Shown one piece after another: positions 9,000 to 22,273 of a stretch of 64,000 nt of DNA. Each line of letters starts with the position of its first letter. Position 1 is the stretch's first letter. The notes under the pieces were generated by a model. It was not told where the DNA came from, ran no database searches, and was given only the letters and a program-made list of their open reading frames with translations. The DNA comes from Lampris incognitus (taxonomy: Eukaryota; Chordata; Actinopteri; Lampriformes; Lampridae). The position numbers and the translations under genes were made by a program. Where the stretch lies: NCBI RefSeq assembly GCF_029633865.1, contig NC_079212.1, forward strand, positions 85,986,172 through 86,050,171, given 5' to 3'.

Positions 9000-11900
9000 C
9001 AGGTTGTGTAAGGGCGGGAACCTGGTGATACGATACGTATCATGAATCACGATACAGAGGTACGAACAAATATATCACGATACATTGTGGTACTGTAAGA
9101 GAGGTGATATAGTGTGATACTGTAAGAAAGGTGATATATTGGGATGCTGTAAGAAACGTGATATATTGTGATACTGTAAGAAATGTGATATGTTGTGATG
9201 CTGTAAGAAAGGTGATATATTGTGATACTGTAAGGAAGGTGATATAGTGTGATACTGTAAGAAAGGTGATATATTGTGATATTGTAAGAGAGGTGATATA
9301 GTGTGATACTGTAAGAAAGGTGATATAGTGTGATACTGTAAGAAAGGTGATATAGTGTGATACAGTAGGAAAGGTGATACATTGTGATACTGTAAGAAAG
9401 GTGAGACATTGTGATACTGTAAGAATGGTGTTATATTGTGATACTGTAAGAAATATTGTGATACTGTAGGAAAGGTGACATATGGTGATACTGTAAGAAA
9501 GGTGATATATTGTGATACTGTAAGGAACTTTAAATATTGTGATACTGTAAGAAAGGTGATATATTGTGATACTGTGAGAAAGGTGATATATTGTGATACT
9601 GTGAGAAAGGTGATATAGTGTGATACTGTAAGAAATGTGATATATTGTGATACTGTAAGTAAAGTGATATATTGTGATACTGTAAGAAAGGTGATATATT
9701 GTGATACTGTAAGAAAGGTGATATATTGTGATACTGTAAGGAAGGTGATATAGTGTGATACTGTAAGAAAGGTGATATATTGTGATGCTGTAAGAAAGGT
9801 GATATAGTATGATACTGTGAGAAAGGTGATATAGTGTGATACTGTAAGAAAGGTGATATATTGTGATACTGTAAGAAAGGTGATATAGTGTGATACTGTA
9901 AGAAAGGTGATATATTGTGATACTGTAAGAAAGGTGATATAGTGTGATACTGTAAGAAAGGTGATATATTGTGATACTGTAAGAGAGGTGGTATATTTTG
10001 ATACTGTAAGAAAGGTGATATATTGTTATACTGTAAGACAGCTGATAGGGTGTGATACTGTAAGAAAGGTGATGTAGTGTGATACTGTAAGAAAGGTGAT
10101 ATATTGTGATACTGCGAGAAAGGTGATATACTGTGATACTGTAAGAAAGGTGTTATATTGTGATACTGTAAGAAATATTGTGATACTGTAAGAAAGGTGA
10201 TATAGTGTGATACTGTAGGAAAGGTGATATATTGTGATACTGTGAGAATGGTGAGACATTGTGGTACTGTAAGAAAGGTGATATATTGTGATACTGTAAG
10301 AAATATTGTGATACTGTAATAAAGATGATATAGCGTGATACTGTAAGAAAGGGGATATATTGTGATACTCTAGGAAAGATGATATAGTGTGATGCTGTAA
10401 GAAAGGTGATATATTGTGATACTGTAAGAAAGGTGATATATTGTGATGCTGTAAGAAAGGTGATATAGTGTGATACTGTTAGAAAGGTGATATATTGTGA
10501 TACTGTAAGAAAGGTGATATATTGTGATACTGTAAGAAAGGTGGTATATTTTGATACTGTCAGAAAGGTGATATAGTGTGATACTGTAAGGAAGGGGATA
10601 TATTGTGATGCTGGAAGAAAGGTGATATAGTGTGATACTGTTAGAAAGGTGATATATTGTGATACTGTAAGAAAGGTGATATATTGTGATACCGTAGAAA
10701 AGGTGAGATATTATGATACTGTAAGGAAGGTTAAATATTGTGATACTGTAAGAAAGGTGATATATTGTGATACAGTAAGGAAGGTGATATATTGTGATAC
10801 TGTAAGAAATATTGTGATACTGTAAGAAAGGTGATATATCGTGATGCTGTAAGAAAGGTGATATAGTGTGATACTGTGAGAAAGATGATATAGTGTGATA
10901 CTGTAGGAAAGGTGATATATTGTTATACTGTAAGAAAGGTGAGACATTGTGATACTGTAAGAAAGGTGTTATATTGTGATACTGTAAGAAATATTGTGAT
11001 ACTGTAAGAAAGGTGATATAGTGTGATACTGTAGGAAAGGTGACATATTATGATACTGTAAGGAAGGTTAAATATTGTGATACTGTAAGAAAGGTGATAT
11101 ATTGTGACACTGTGAGAAAGGTCATATATTGTGATACTGTAAGGAAGGTGATATAGTGTGATACTGTAAGAAAGGTGACATAGTGTGATACTGTAAGAAA
11201 GGTGATATAGTGTGATACTGTAAGAAAGGTGATATATTGTGATACTGTAAGAAAGATTATATATTGTGATGCTGTAAGGAAGGTGATATAGTGTGATACT
11301 GTTAGAAAGGTGATATATTGTGATACTGTAAGAAAGGTGATATATTGTGATAATGTAAGAAAGGTGGTATATTTTGATACTGTCAGAAAGGTGATATAGT
11401 GTGATACTGTAAGGAAGGGGATATATTGTGATGCTGTAAGAAAGGTGATATAGTGTGATACTGTTAGAAAGGTGATATATTGTGATACTGTAAGAAAGGT
11501 GATATATTGTGATACTGTAAGAAAGGTGATATATTGTGATACTGTAAGAAAGGTGATATATTGTGATACTGTAGAAAAGGTGAGATATTATGATACTGTA
11601 AGGAAGGTTAAATATTGTGATACTGTAAGAAAGGTGATATATTGTGATACAGTAAGGAAGGTGATATATTGTGATACTGTAAGAAATATTGTGATACTGT
11701 AAGAAAGGTGATATATCGTGATGCTGTAAGAAAGGTGATATAGTGTGATACTGTGGGAAAGGTGATATATTGTTATACTGTAAGAAAGGTGAGACATTGT
11801 GATACTGTAAGAAAGGTGTTATATTGTGATACTGTAAGAAATATTGTGATACTGTAAGAAAGGTGATATAGTGTGATACTGTAGGAAAGGTGACATATTA

Positions 11901-14900
11901 TGATACTGTAAGGAAGGTTAAATATTGTGATACTGTAAGAAAGGTGATATATTGTGACACTGTGAGAAAGGTGATATATTGTGATACTGTAAGGAAGGTG
12001 ATATAGTGTGATACTGTAAGAAAGGTGACATAGTGTGATACTGTAAGAAAGGTGATATAGTGTGATACTGTAAGAAAGGTGATATATTGTGATACTGTAA
12101 GAAAGATTATATATTGTGATGCTGTAAGGAAGGTGATATACTGTGATACTGTAAAAAAGGTGATATATTGTGATACTGGAAGGAAGGTGATATATTGTGA
12201 TGCTGTAAGAAAGGTGATATATTGTGATACTGTAAGAAAGGTGTTATATTGTGATACTGTAAGGAAGGTGGTATATTTTGATACTGTAACAAAGGTGATA
12301 TATGGTGATATTGTAAGGAAGGTGATATACTGTGATACAGTAAGGAAGGTGATATATTGTGATACTGTAAGAAAGGTGATATATTGTGATACTGTAAGGA
12401 AGGTGATATGTTGTGATGCTGTAAGAAAGGTGATATATTGTGATACTGTAAGAATGGTGAGACATTGTGGTACTGTAAGAAAGGTGATATATTGTGATAC
12501 TGTAAGAAATATTGTGATACTGTAATAAAGATGATATAGCGTGATACTGTAAGAAAGGGGATATATTGTGATACTCTAGGAAAGATGATATAGTGTGATG
12601 CTGTAAGAAAGGTGATATATTGTGATACTGTAAGAAAGGTGATATATTGTGATGCTGTAAGAAAGGTGATATAGTGTGATACTGTTAGAAAGGTGATATA
12701 TTGTGATACTGTAAGAAAGGTGATATATTGTGATACTGTAAGAAAGGTGGTATATTTTGATACTGTCAGAAAGGTGATATAGTGTGATACTGTAAGGAAG
12801 GGGATATATTGTGATGCTGTAAGAAAGGTGATATAGTGTGATACTGTTAGAAAGGTGATATATTGTGATACTGTAAGAAAGGTGATGTATTGTGATACTG
12901 TAGAAAAGGTGAGATATCATGATACTGTAAGGAAGGTTAAATATTGTGATACTGTAAGAAAGGTGATATATTGTGATACAGTAAGGAAGGTGATATATTG
13001 TGATACTGTAAGAAATATTGTGATACTGTAAGAAAGGTGATATATCGTGATGCTGTAGGAAAGGTGATATATTGTTATACTGTAAGAAAGGTGAGACATT
13101 GTGATACTGTAAGAAAGGTGTTATATTGTGATACTGTAAGAAATATTGTGATACTGTAAGAAAGGTGATATAGTGTGATACTGTAGGAAAGGTGACATAT
13201 TATGATACTGTAAGGAAGGTTAAATATTGTGATACTGTAAGAAAGGTGATATATTGTGACACTGTGAGAAAGGTGATATATTGTGATACTGTAAGGAAGG
13301 TGATATAGTGTGATACTGTAAGAAAGGTGACATAGTGTGATACTGTAAGAAAGGTGATATAGTGTGATACTGTAAGAAAGGTGATATATTGTGATACTGT
13401 AAGAAAGATTATATATTGTGATGCTGTAAGGAAGGTGATATATTGTGATACTGTAAAAAAGGTGATATATTGTGATACTGGAAGGAAGGTGATATGTTGT
13501 GATGCTCTAAGAAAGGTGATATATTGTGATACTGTAAGAAAGGTGTTATATTGTGATACTGTAAGGAAGGTGGTATATTTTGATACTGTAACAAAGGTGA
13601 TATATGGTGATATTGTAAGGAAGGTGATATACTGTGATACAGTAAGGAAGGTGATATATTGTGATACTGTAAGAAAGGTGATATATTGTGATACTGTAAG
13701 GAAGGTGATATGTTGTGATGCTGTAAGAAAGGTGATATATTGTGATACTGTAAGAATGGTGAGACATTGTGGTACTGTAAGAAAGTTGATATATTGTGAT
13801 ACTGTAAGAAATATTGTGATACTGTAATAAAGATGATATAGCGTGATACTGTAAGAAAGGGGATATATTGTGATACTCTAGGAAAGATGATATAGTGTGA
13901 TGCTGTAAGAAAGGTGATATATTGTGATACTGTAAGAAAGGTGATATATTGTGATGCTGTAAGAAAGGCGATATAGTGTGATACTGTTAGAAAGGTGATA
14001 TATTGTGATACTGTAAGAAAGGTGATATATTGTGATACTGTAAGAAAGGTGGTATATTTTGATACTGTCAGAAAGGTGATATAGTGTGATACTGTAAGGA
14101 AGGGGATATATTGTGATGCTGTAAGAAAGGTGATATAGTGTGATACTGTTAGAAAGGTGATATATTGTGATACTGTAAGAAAGGTGATATATTGTGATAC
14201 TGTAGAAAAGGTGAGATATCATGATACTGTAAGGAAGGTTAAATATTGTGATACTGTAAGAAAGGTGATATATTGTGATACAGTAAGGAAGGTGATATAT
14301 TGTGATACTGTAAGAAATATTGTGATACTGTAAGAAAGGTGATATATCGTGATGCTGTAAGAAAGGTGATATAGTGTGATACTGTGAGAAAGATGATATA
14401 GTGTGATACTGTAGGAAAGGTGATATATTGTTATACTGTAAGAAAGGTGAGACATTGTGATACTGTAAGAAAGGTGTTATATTGTGATACTGTAAGAAAT
14501 ATTGTGATACTGTAAGAAAGGTGATATAGTGTGATACTGTAGGAAAGGTGACATATTATGATACTGTAAGGAAGGTTAAATATTGTGATACTGTAAGAAA
14601 GGTGATATATTGTGACACTGTGAGAAAGGTGATATATTGTGATACTGTAAGGAAGGTGATATAGTGTGATACTGTAAGAAAGGTGACATAGTGTGATACT
14701 GTAAGAAAGGTGATATAGTGTGATACTGTAAGAAAGGTGATATATTGTGATACTGTAAGAAAGATTATATATTGTGATGCTGTAAGGAAGGTGATATATT
14801 GTGATACTGTAAAAAAGGTGATATATTGTGATACTGGAAGGAAGGTGATATGTTGTGATGCTGTAAGAAAGGTGATATATTGTGATACTGTAAGAAAGGT

Positions 14901-17900
14901 GTTATATTGTGATACTGTAAGGAAGGTGGTATATTTTGATACTGTAACAAAGGTGATATATGGTGATATTGTAAGGAAGGTGATATACTGTGATACAGTA
15001 AGGAAGGTGATATATTGTGATACTGTAAGAAAGGTGATATATTGTGATACTGTAAGGAAGGTGATATGTTGTGATGCTGTAAGAAAGGTGATATATTGTG
15101 ATACTGTAAGAATGGTGAGACATTGTGGTACTGTAAGAAAGGTGATATATTGTGATACTGTAAGAAATATTGTGATACTGTAATAAAGATGATATAGCGT
15201 GATACTGTAAGAAAGGGGATATATTGTGATACTCTAGGAAAGATGATATAGTGTGATGCTGTAAGAAAGGTGATATATTGTGATACTGTAAGAAAGGTGA
15301 TATATTGTGATGCTGTAAGAAAGGTGATATAGTGTGATACTGTTAGAAAGGTGATATATTGTGATACTGTAAGAAAGGTGATATATTGTGATACTGTAAG
15401 AAAGGTGGTATATTTTGATACTGTCAGAAAGGTGATATAGTGTGATACTGTAAGGAAGGGGATATATTGTGATGCTGTAAGAAAGGTGATATAGTGTGAT
15501 ACTGTTAGAAAGGTGATATATTGTGATACTGTAAGAAAGGTGATATATTGTGATACTGTAAGAAAGGTGATATATTGTGATACTGTAAGAAAGGTGATAT
15601 ATTGTGATACTGTAGAAAAGGTGAGATATTATGATACTGTAAGGAAGGTTAAATATTGTGATACTGTAAGAAAGGTGATATATTGTGATACAGTAAGGAA
15701 GGTGATATATTGTGATACTGTAAGAAATATTGTGATACTGTAAGAAAGGTGATATATCGTGATGCTGTAAGAAAGGTGATATAGTGTGATACTGTGAGAA
15801 AGATGATATAGTGTGATACTGTAGGAAAGGTGATATATTGTTATACTGTAAGAAAGGTGAGACATTGTGATACTGTAAGACAGGTGTTATATTGTTATAC
15901 TGTAAGAAATATTGTGAAACTGTAAGAAAGGTGATATAGTGTGATACTGTAGGAAAGGTGACATATTATGATACTGTAAGGAAGGTTAAATATTGTGATA
16001 CTGTAAGAAAGGTGATATATTGTGACACTGTGAGAAAGGTGATATATTGTGATACTGTAAGGAAGGTGATATAGTGTGATACCGTAAGAAAGGTGACATA
16101 GTGTGATACTGTAAGAAATATTGTGATACTGTAAGAAAGATGATATAGTGTGATACTGTAAGAAAGGGGATATATTGTGATACTCTAAAAAAGGTGATAT
16201 AGTGTGATGCTGTAAGAAAGGTGATATATTGTGATACTGTAAGAAAGGTGATATATTGTGATACTGTAAGAAAGGTGATATATTGTGATGCTGTAAGAAA
16301 GGTGATATAGTGTGATACTGTTCGAAAGGTGATATATTGCGATACTGTAAGAAAGGTGGTATATTTTGATACTTTCAGAAAGGTGATATAGCGTGATACT
16401 GTAAGGAAGGTGATATATTGTGATGCTGTAAGAAAGGTGATATAGTGTGATACTGTTAGAAAGGTGTTATATTGTGATACTGTAAGGAAGGTGGTATATT
16501 TTGATACTGTAACAAAGGTGATATATGGTGATATTGTAAGGAAGGTGATATACTGTGATCCAGTAAGGAAGGTGATATATTGTGATAGTGTAAGAAAGGT
16601 GATATATTGTGATACTGTAAGGAAGGTGATATGTTGTGATGCTGTAAGAAGGGTGATATACCGTGATACTGTTAGAAAGGTGATATATTGTGATACTGTA
16701 ACAAAGGTGATATATTGTGATACTGTAAGAAAGGTGATATATTGTGATACTGTAAGATAGGTGATATAGTGTGACACTGTAAGAAAGGAGATATATTGTG
16801 ATACTGTAAGAAAGGTGATATATTGTGGTCTTGTAAGAAAGGTGATATAGTGTGTTACTGTAGGAAAGGTGATATATTGTGACACTGTAAGAAAGGTGAT
16901 ATATAGTGATGCTGTAAGAAAGGTGATATAGTGTGATACTGTAAGAAAGGTGATATTGTGATACTGTAAGAAAGGTGATATATTGTTATACTGTGAGAAA
17001 GGTGATATAGTGTGATACTGTAAGAAATATTGTGATACTGTAAGAAAGGTGATATATCGTGATGCTGTAAGAAAGGTGATAAAGTGTGATACTGTGAGAA
17101 AGGTGATATATTGTGTTACTGTAAGAAAGGTGATATATTGTGATACTGTAAGAAAGATGATATATTGTGATACTGTGAGGAACGTGATATATTGTGATAC
17201 TGTAAGAAAGGTGTTATATTGTGATACTGTAAGGAAGGTGATATATTGTGATACTGTAACAAAGGTGATATATGGTGATATTGTAAGGAAGGTGATAAAG
17301 TGTAATACTGTAAGAAAGGTGATATAGTGTGATACTGTAAGAAAGGTGATATATTGTGATACTGTAAGGAAGGTGATATAGTGTGTTACTGTAAGAAAGT
17401 TGATATATTGTGATACTGTAAGAAAGGTGTTATATTGTGATACTGTAAGAAATATTGTGATACTGTAAGAAAGGTGATATAGTGTGATACTGTAGGAAAG
17501 GTGATATATTGTGATACTGTAAGAATGGTGAGACATTGTGGTACTGTACGAAAGGTGATATATTGTGATACTGTAAGAAATATTGTGATACTGTAAGAAA
17601 GATGATATAGTGTGATACTGTAAGAAAGGGGATATATTGTGATACTCTAAAAAAGGTGATATAGTGTGATACTGTAAGAAAGGTGATATATTGCGATACT
17701 GTAAGAAAGGTGATATACTGTGATACTGTAAGAAAGGTGATATATTGTGATGCTGTAAGAAAGGTGATATAGTGTGATACTGTTAGAAAGGTGATATATT
17801 GTGATACTGTAAGAAAGGTGGTATATTTTGATACTTTCAGAAAGGTGATATAGCGTGATACTGTAAGGAAGGTGATATATTGTGATGCTGTAAGAAAGGT

Positions 17901-19363
17901 GATATAGTGTGATACTGTTAGAAAGGTGTTATATTGTGATACTGTAAGGAAGGTGGTATATTTTGATACTGTAACAAAGGTGATATATGGTGATATTGTA
18001 AGGAAGGTGATATACTGTGATACAGTAAGGAAGGTGATATATTGTGATACTGTAAGAAAGGTGATATATTGTGATACTGTAAGAAAGGTGATATAGTGTG
18101 ATACTGTAGGAAAGGTGATATATTGTGAAACTGTGAGAAAGGTGATATAGTGTGATACTGTAAGAAATATTGTGATACTGTAAGAAAGGTGATATATCGT
18201 GATGCTGTAAGAAAGGTGATAAAGTGTGATACTGTGAGAAAGGTGATATATTGTGTTACTGTAAGAAAGGTGATATATTGTGATACTGTAAGAAAGATGA
18301 TATAGTGTGATGCTGTAAGAAATGTGATATAGTGTGATACTGTTAGAAAGGTCATATATTGTGATACTGTAAGTAAGGTGATATATTGTGATACTGTAAG
18401 AATGGATATATATTGTGATACTGTAAGAAAGATGATATAGTGTGATACTGTAAGAAAGGTGAGACATTGTGATACTGTAAGAAAGGTGTTATATTGTGAT
18501 ACTGTAAGAAATATTGTGATTTTGTAAGAAAGGTGATATAGTGTGATACTGTAGGAAAGGTGAGATATTATGATACTGTTAAGGAAGGTTAAATATTGTG
18601 ATACTGTAAGAAAGGTGATATATTGTGATACTGTAAGAAAGGTTATATATTGTGATACTGTGAGAAAGGTGATACATTGTGATCCTGTAAGAAAGGTGAT
18701 ATATTGTGATACTGTAAGAAATGTTGTGATACTGTAAGAAAGGTGATATAGTGTGATACTGTAAGAAAAGTGATACATTGTGATACTGTAAGAAAGGTGA
18801 TATATTGTGATATTGTGAGAAATTTGATATATTGTGATACTGTAAGAAAGGTGATATAGTGTGATACTGTAAGAAATATTGTGTTACTGTAAGAAAGTTG
18901 ATATAGTGTAATACTGTAAAAAAATTATATATTGTGATACTGTAAGAAAGGTGATATATTGTGATACTGTGAGAAAGGTGATATATTGTGATACTGTGAG
19001 AAAGGTGATGCATTGTGATACTGTAAGAAAGGTGATATATTGTGATACTGTGAGAAATTTGGTATATTGTGATATTGTCAGAAAAGCGGTATATTGCGGT
19101 TTCGTAGGCCTGTGTTCTTTGTGTTATGCTACTTCCTGTCTCAGTTTACGTTGTTGGGTTGGAGAGGAAGAGTCAAATGGCTGAAGACAAATTACAACAC
19201 TGTTGTCTAGCGGTCGTGGGGTTACACACAACACAACATGTTTGTCACGAACCTTTACATGTAGACAACTGAAAAGCCAGCTAGTTGTTTGGAGGATCGA
19301 TACGGTATCACAGAAGATAATATCGCGATACTCCAGTGTATCGATATGTTCTTACACCCCTAC
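9000..19363 (+). mobile_element. hAT-like non-autonomous element with hugely expanded interior
   Basis: The left end (9000-9060, with GATACGATACGTATCA) and right end (19093-19363, finishing CTTACACCCCTA) match the left and right halves of the compact element at 20035-20429. The right end shares long blocks with it, such as AGGCCTGTGTTCTTTGTGTT, CTTCCTGTCTCAGTTTAC and TTACAACACTGTTGTCTAGC. Flanking 8-mers are TATATTAT on the left (8992-8999) and CATATTAT on the right (19364-19371), 7 of 8 identical, which fits the 8-bp duplication of hAT transposons. Between the two ends lies the 27-bp satellite. No transposase is encoded. Confidence 0.75.
9070..19090. repeat. 27-bp satellite, roughly 370 copies, with higher-order repeats
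   Basis: The unit is GTGATACTGTAAGAAAGGTG followed by ATATATT. Variants carry ATATAGT, ATGCTG or AAGGAAGG. A 20-base short unit (GTGATACTGTAAGAAATATT) recurs at regular places. The marker GAAAGATTAT lies at 11251, 12101, 13403 and 14759. The spacings 850, 1302 and 1356 equal 30, 46 and 48 long units plus 2, 3 and 3 short ones. A second higher-order form at 16.1-18.2 kb repeats every 1140 bases (40 long plus 3 short). Since 27 is 9 codons, stop-free frames of up to about 500 codons occur; they are not genes. Confidence 0.96.
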
Positions 19364-19439
19364 CATATTATAGACTTAAGTTGGAAATCCCTTTTCAAAA
19401 CCGTCACCAAGAAGTTTCGATAAAAGTAAAACACCGTAG

Positions 19440-19648
19440 CGAGTACCGTAGCGGTCTATTCTGTTGCCTACCAACACGGGGATCACCGGTTCGAATCCCC
19501 GTGTTACCTCCGGCTTGGTCGGGCGTCCCTACAGACACCACTGGACGTGTCTGCGGCTGAGAAGCCGGATGTGGGTATGTGTCCTGATCGCTGCACTAGC
19601 GCCTCCTCTGGTCGGACGGGGCGCCTATTCGGGAGGGGGAGGAACCTA
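19440..19648 (+). mobile_element. tRNA-derived SINE, family B (3'-truncated)
   Basis: It has a tRNA-like head (GTAGCGGTCTATTCTGTTGC, then the B-box GGTTCGAATCC) and the body GCCTCCTCTGGTCGG. It stops about halfway compared with the copies at 22274-22690, 53150-53592 and 63575-63990. The A-box-like part is GTAGCGGTCTA, while the 53 kb copy has TAGTATAGAGG. Confidence 0.8.
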
Positions 19649-20034
19649 GCATCCCATTCCGACAGAGAACGACGTGAAAGACCCGTCTATCTTCCTGTGA
19701 TCTAATGTTTAACTGTGTTGTTTTGTTGCTTCGTTCTGAGTCGTCCACTGACACGTCTGTGGTGTGTCTGTATTGCAACGTAGTTAGGAGGACGGTGGCT
19801 TGGTCAGCATGGTGGATCCATGCTCCAGGGACGGCGTATTGGATTCTCCCTCTGTCTTCCGCCACAGCCCGGAATAAAGGAGGGGGGGGGATGAGCACAA
19901 AGTAGAGAGGGAGCGTAACATGACACGAAGAGTAAAACAAAACTGTGTCAGCATCCGTTCCTGTGCTGCACGACATAAGGATACACACTTTCCCGAAAAT
20001 GAAGTCACAATACATGGCTGTGTACAGGAGAACG
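19649..20034. other. Intergenic DNA, nothing recognised
   Basis: This is unique-looking sequence between the SINE and the compact hAT-like element. Short frames exist on both strands but none has a motif I can name. Confidence 0.5.
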
Positions 20035-20429
20035 TAGGGGTGTGTACTGGTGAGAATCTGGTGATATGATACGTATCACGATACAGGGTCACCGGTCGAT
20101 ATATCGCGATATATCGCGATATTGTATCGCGATATATCGCGATGCTGTAGGGACGGCGGTATATTGTGGTTTCATAGGCCTGTGTTCTTTGTGTTATTCT
20201 ACTTCCTGTCTCAGTTTACATTGTTGTGTTGGAGTGGAGAGTCAAATGGCTGAAGATAGATTACAACACTGTTGTCTAGCGGTCGTGGGGTTACACACAA
20301 CACAACATGTTTGTCACAATTAAAAATCCATGTAGTAGTCTTGAGAATCGATACAGTATCAAAAAAATAATATCGCGATACTCGAGTGTTACATTGTTAT
20401 ATCGAGTGCCATATTTTCTTACACCCCTA
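20035..20429 (+). mobile_element. Compact hAT-like MITE, presumed unexpanded relative of the satellite carrier
   Basis: The ends are TAGGGGTGT and ACACCCCTA, an inverted terminal pair typical of fish hAT MITEs. Next to each end are subterminal GATAC/GTATC and CGATATATCGCGATATAT motifs. The interior block at 20127-20170 contains GATATATCGCGATGCTGTAG, GGACGGCG, GTATATTGTG. Position by position this is the 27-bp satellite unit, mostly with G/C where the satellite has A/T. Flanking 8-mers match at only 5 of 8 positions, so the target duplication is decayed or misplaced. Confidence 0.78.
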
Positions 20430-20653
20430 GTAGAAGCACTACAGGGATGAGTGTGCCAGGACTTTTGTGCGTCACATGTTGGTTCCTGTCAATGGATCTT
20501 TTTTCGCCCGTAGCATATTCAGTAGTAAGAAAGGGAGTAAAATAAAGAAGAAAAATAGAGACAAGGCTCCATGCATACATGGCAATGCTGTCGGCAGCAT
20601 TTGGATGGCTGAGCGTTCAGCTCAGATGGCTGCCATCACAGTGTTTATTACTT

Positions 20654-20888
20654 CTGCTGGGGAAACCTGTCTTCCTGCTTTGGTACCTGTTGTGCTGGGG
20701 AAACCTGTCTTCCTGCTTTGGTACCTGTTATGCTGGGGAAACCTGTCTCCCTGCTTTTGTACCTGTTATGCTGGGGAAACCTGTCTTCCTGCTTTGGTAC
20801 CTGTTATGCTGGGGAAACCTGTCTTCCTGCTTTGGTACCTGTTATGCTGGGGAAACCTGTCTTCCTGCTTGGGTACCTGTCATGCAGG
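20654..20888. repeat. 38-bp minisatellite, about 6 copies
   Basis: The unit is TGCTGGGGAAACCTGTCTTC, CTGCTTTGGTACCTGTTA. Copies are nearly identical. The stretch before it (20430-20653) holds nothing I recognise. Confidence 0.92.
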
Positions 20889-21674
20889 TTTCTGTAGATG
20901 TGCAGCTCATCTGACTGACTGCTACGCACGGCACTTCAGCCATGATGATGTCTGAGTTCACCGCGTGAAGCAGACCTCTCCGTTTCTGCAGCCTCCTTGT
21001 GTTTTCTCTCCTCCTCGACTGAGCGGACCCGGATCTTTCTCCTCCTCGGCTCCGCACCTCTGCCTCCAGCAGCTGCACCAAAGCCCTGTGTGATGTGGCG
21101 CGAGACGCTTGAATACTAATGGAGAAGAAACAGGATATCTCTCAGGCAGGCGAGGCAGTGGGGATGTGGAGAGACAGACCATCAGGCCGACTTGCTCTGC
21201 CCTGCCTTGATGGCACAGTACGGCACGGTACGGCACGGCACGGTGGCCGCCAGAGGAGCATGGAACCGAAGGATCGGTCGTCTCAGTCACTGACACCTTT
21301 AGTCCTGGTAGCAGTGAATAGTGTTATGTTCTGGTTGCACTGTGATTGTGTGAAAAGAGTGAGAAGATCTGTGCTGTTTGTTGTGTAAAGTAAATGGCTT
21401 AGTGACCGCGGCACCTCGACAGCATGTTGCGTACATGAACCATGTGTTTTGACAACCCGGTCTCACCAATCTGCATACAAATAACATGATATCACACTCT
21501 GCGTGCAGTGCATACGCCAAAATCCAATTTTGCGTGCAGATGATACGCCAGTCCTTTCCTTTAACTTCTGTGGAGAGCTGATGCCTCCAAATACCACATG
21601 TCACCTTGAACGGTCATGACGTCACCAGCGAGTCTCAGTTCGCCCAATTCACCAGAAGCGCGGGCATCCACAAC
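20889..21674. other. Intergenic DNA, moderately GC-rich near 20960-21110
   Basis: I see no supported gene. Short direct repeats of CGGCACGGTA lie at 21220-21245. A CT-rich stretch (20975-21060) could be part of a regulatory region, but nothing specific supports this. Confidence 0.45.
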
Positions 21675-22273
21675 CAGGGTTAGGGTTAGGGTTAAGGTCA
21701 GGGTCTGGGTCAGGGTCAGGGTTAGGGTCAGGGTCAGGGTCTGAGTCAGAGCCAGGGTTAGGGTTAGGGTCAGGGTCAGGGTCAGGGTCTCGATCAGGGT
21801 CAGGGTCTCGGTCAGGCTTAGAGTCAGGGTCTCGGTCAGGCTCAGGGTTAGGATTAGGGTCAGGGTCAGGGTCTGGGTCAGGGTCAGGGTCAGGGTTAGG
21901 GTTAGGTTCAGGGTCTCGATCAGGGTCAGGGTCTGGGTCAGGCTTAGAGTCAGGGTCTTGGTCAGGGTCAGGGTTAGGGCCAGGGTCTCGGTCAGGGTTA
22001 GGGTTAGGGTCAGGGTCTTGGTCAGGATCAGGGTTAGCGTTGGGGTCAGGGTCAGGGTTAGGGTTAGGGTCAGGGTCAGGGTTAGGGTTAGGTTCAGGGT
22101 CTCAGTCAGGGTCAGGGTCTCGGTCAGGGCTAGGGTCTTGGTCAGGGTCAGGGTTAGCGTTGGGGTCAGGGTTAGGTTCAGGGTCTCAGTCAGGGTCAGG
22201 GTCTCAGTCAGGGTTAGGTTCAGGGTCTCGGTCAGGGTTAGGGTTAGGGTCAGGGTCTTGGTCAGGGTCAGGG
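21675..22273 (+). repeat. Degenerate telomere-like array (TTAGGG/TCAGGG/TCTGGG)
   Basis: About 600 bases are made of 6-base words: GGGTTA (the vertebrate telomere word) mixed with GGGTCA, GGGTCT and GGTTCA, often as CAGGGTCTCGGTCAGGGTTA. It begins with three near-perfect GGGTTA words. The array ends exactly where a family B SINE starts. Arg/Val-rich and Gly/Ser-rich open frames are artefacts of the 6-base period. Confidence 0.9.

Noticed and set aside
15986-17536. A minus-strand open frame of more than 500 codons (Tyr/Ser/Thr-rich 9-residue repeats)
   Set aside because: It is the 27-bp satellite read through; 27 is 9 codons and the unit lacks stops in several frames on both strands.
20035-20429. 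Clean 8-bp target duplication for the compact MITE
   Set aside because: Flanking 8-mers (GGAGAACG / GTAGAAGC) match at only 5 of 8 positions, too weak to claim.
21675-22273. True chromosome end
   Set aside because: Array is highly degenerate, only 600 bases long and flanked by ordinary DNA on both sides.
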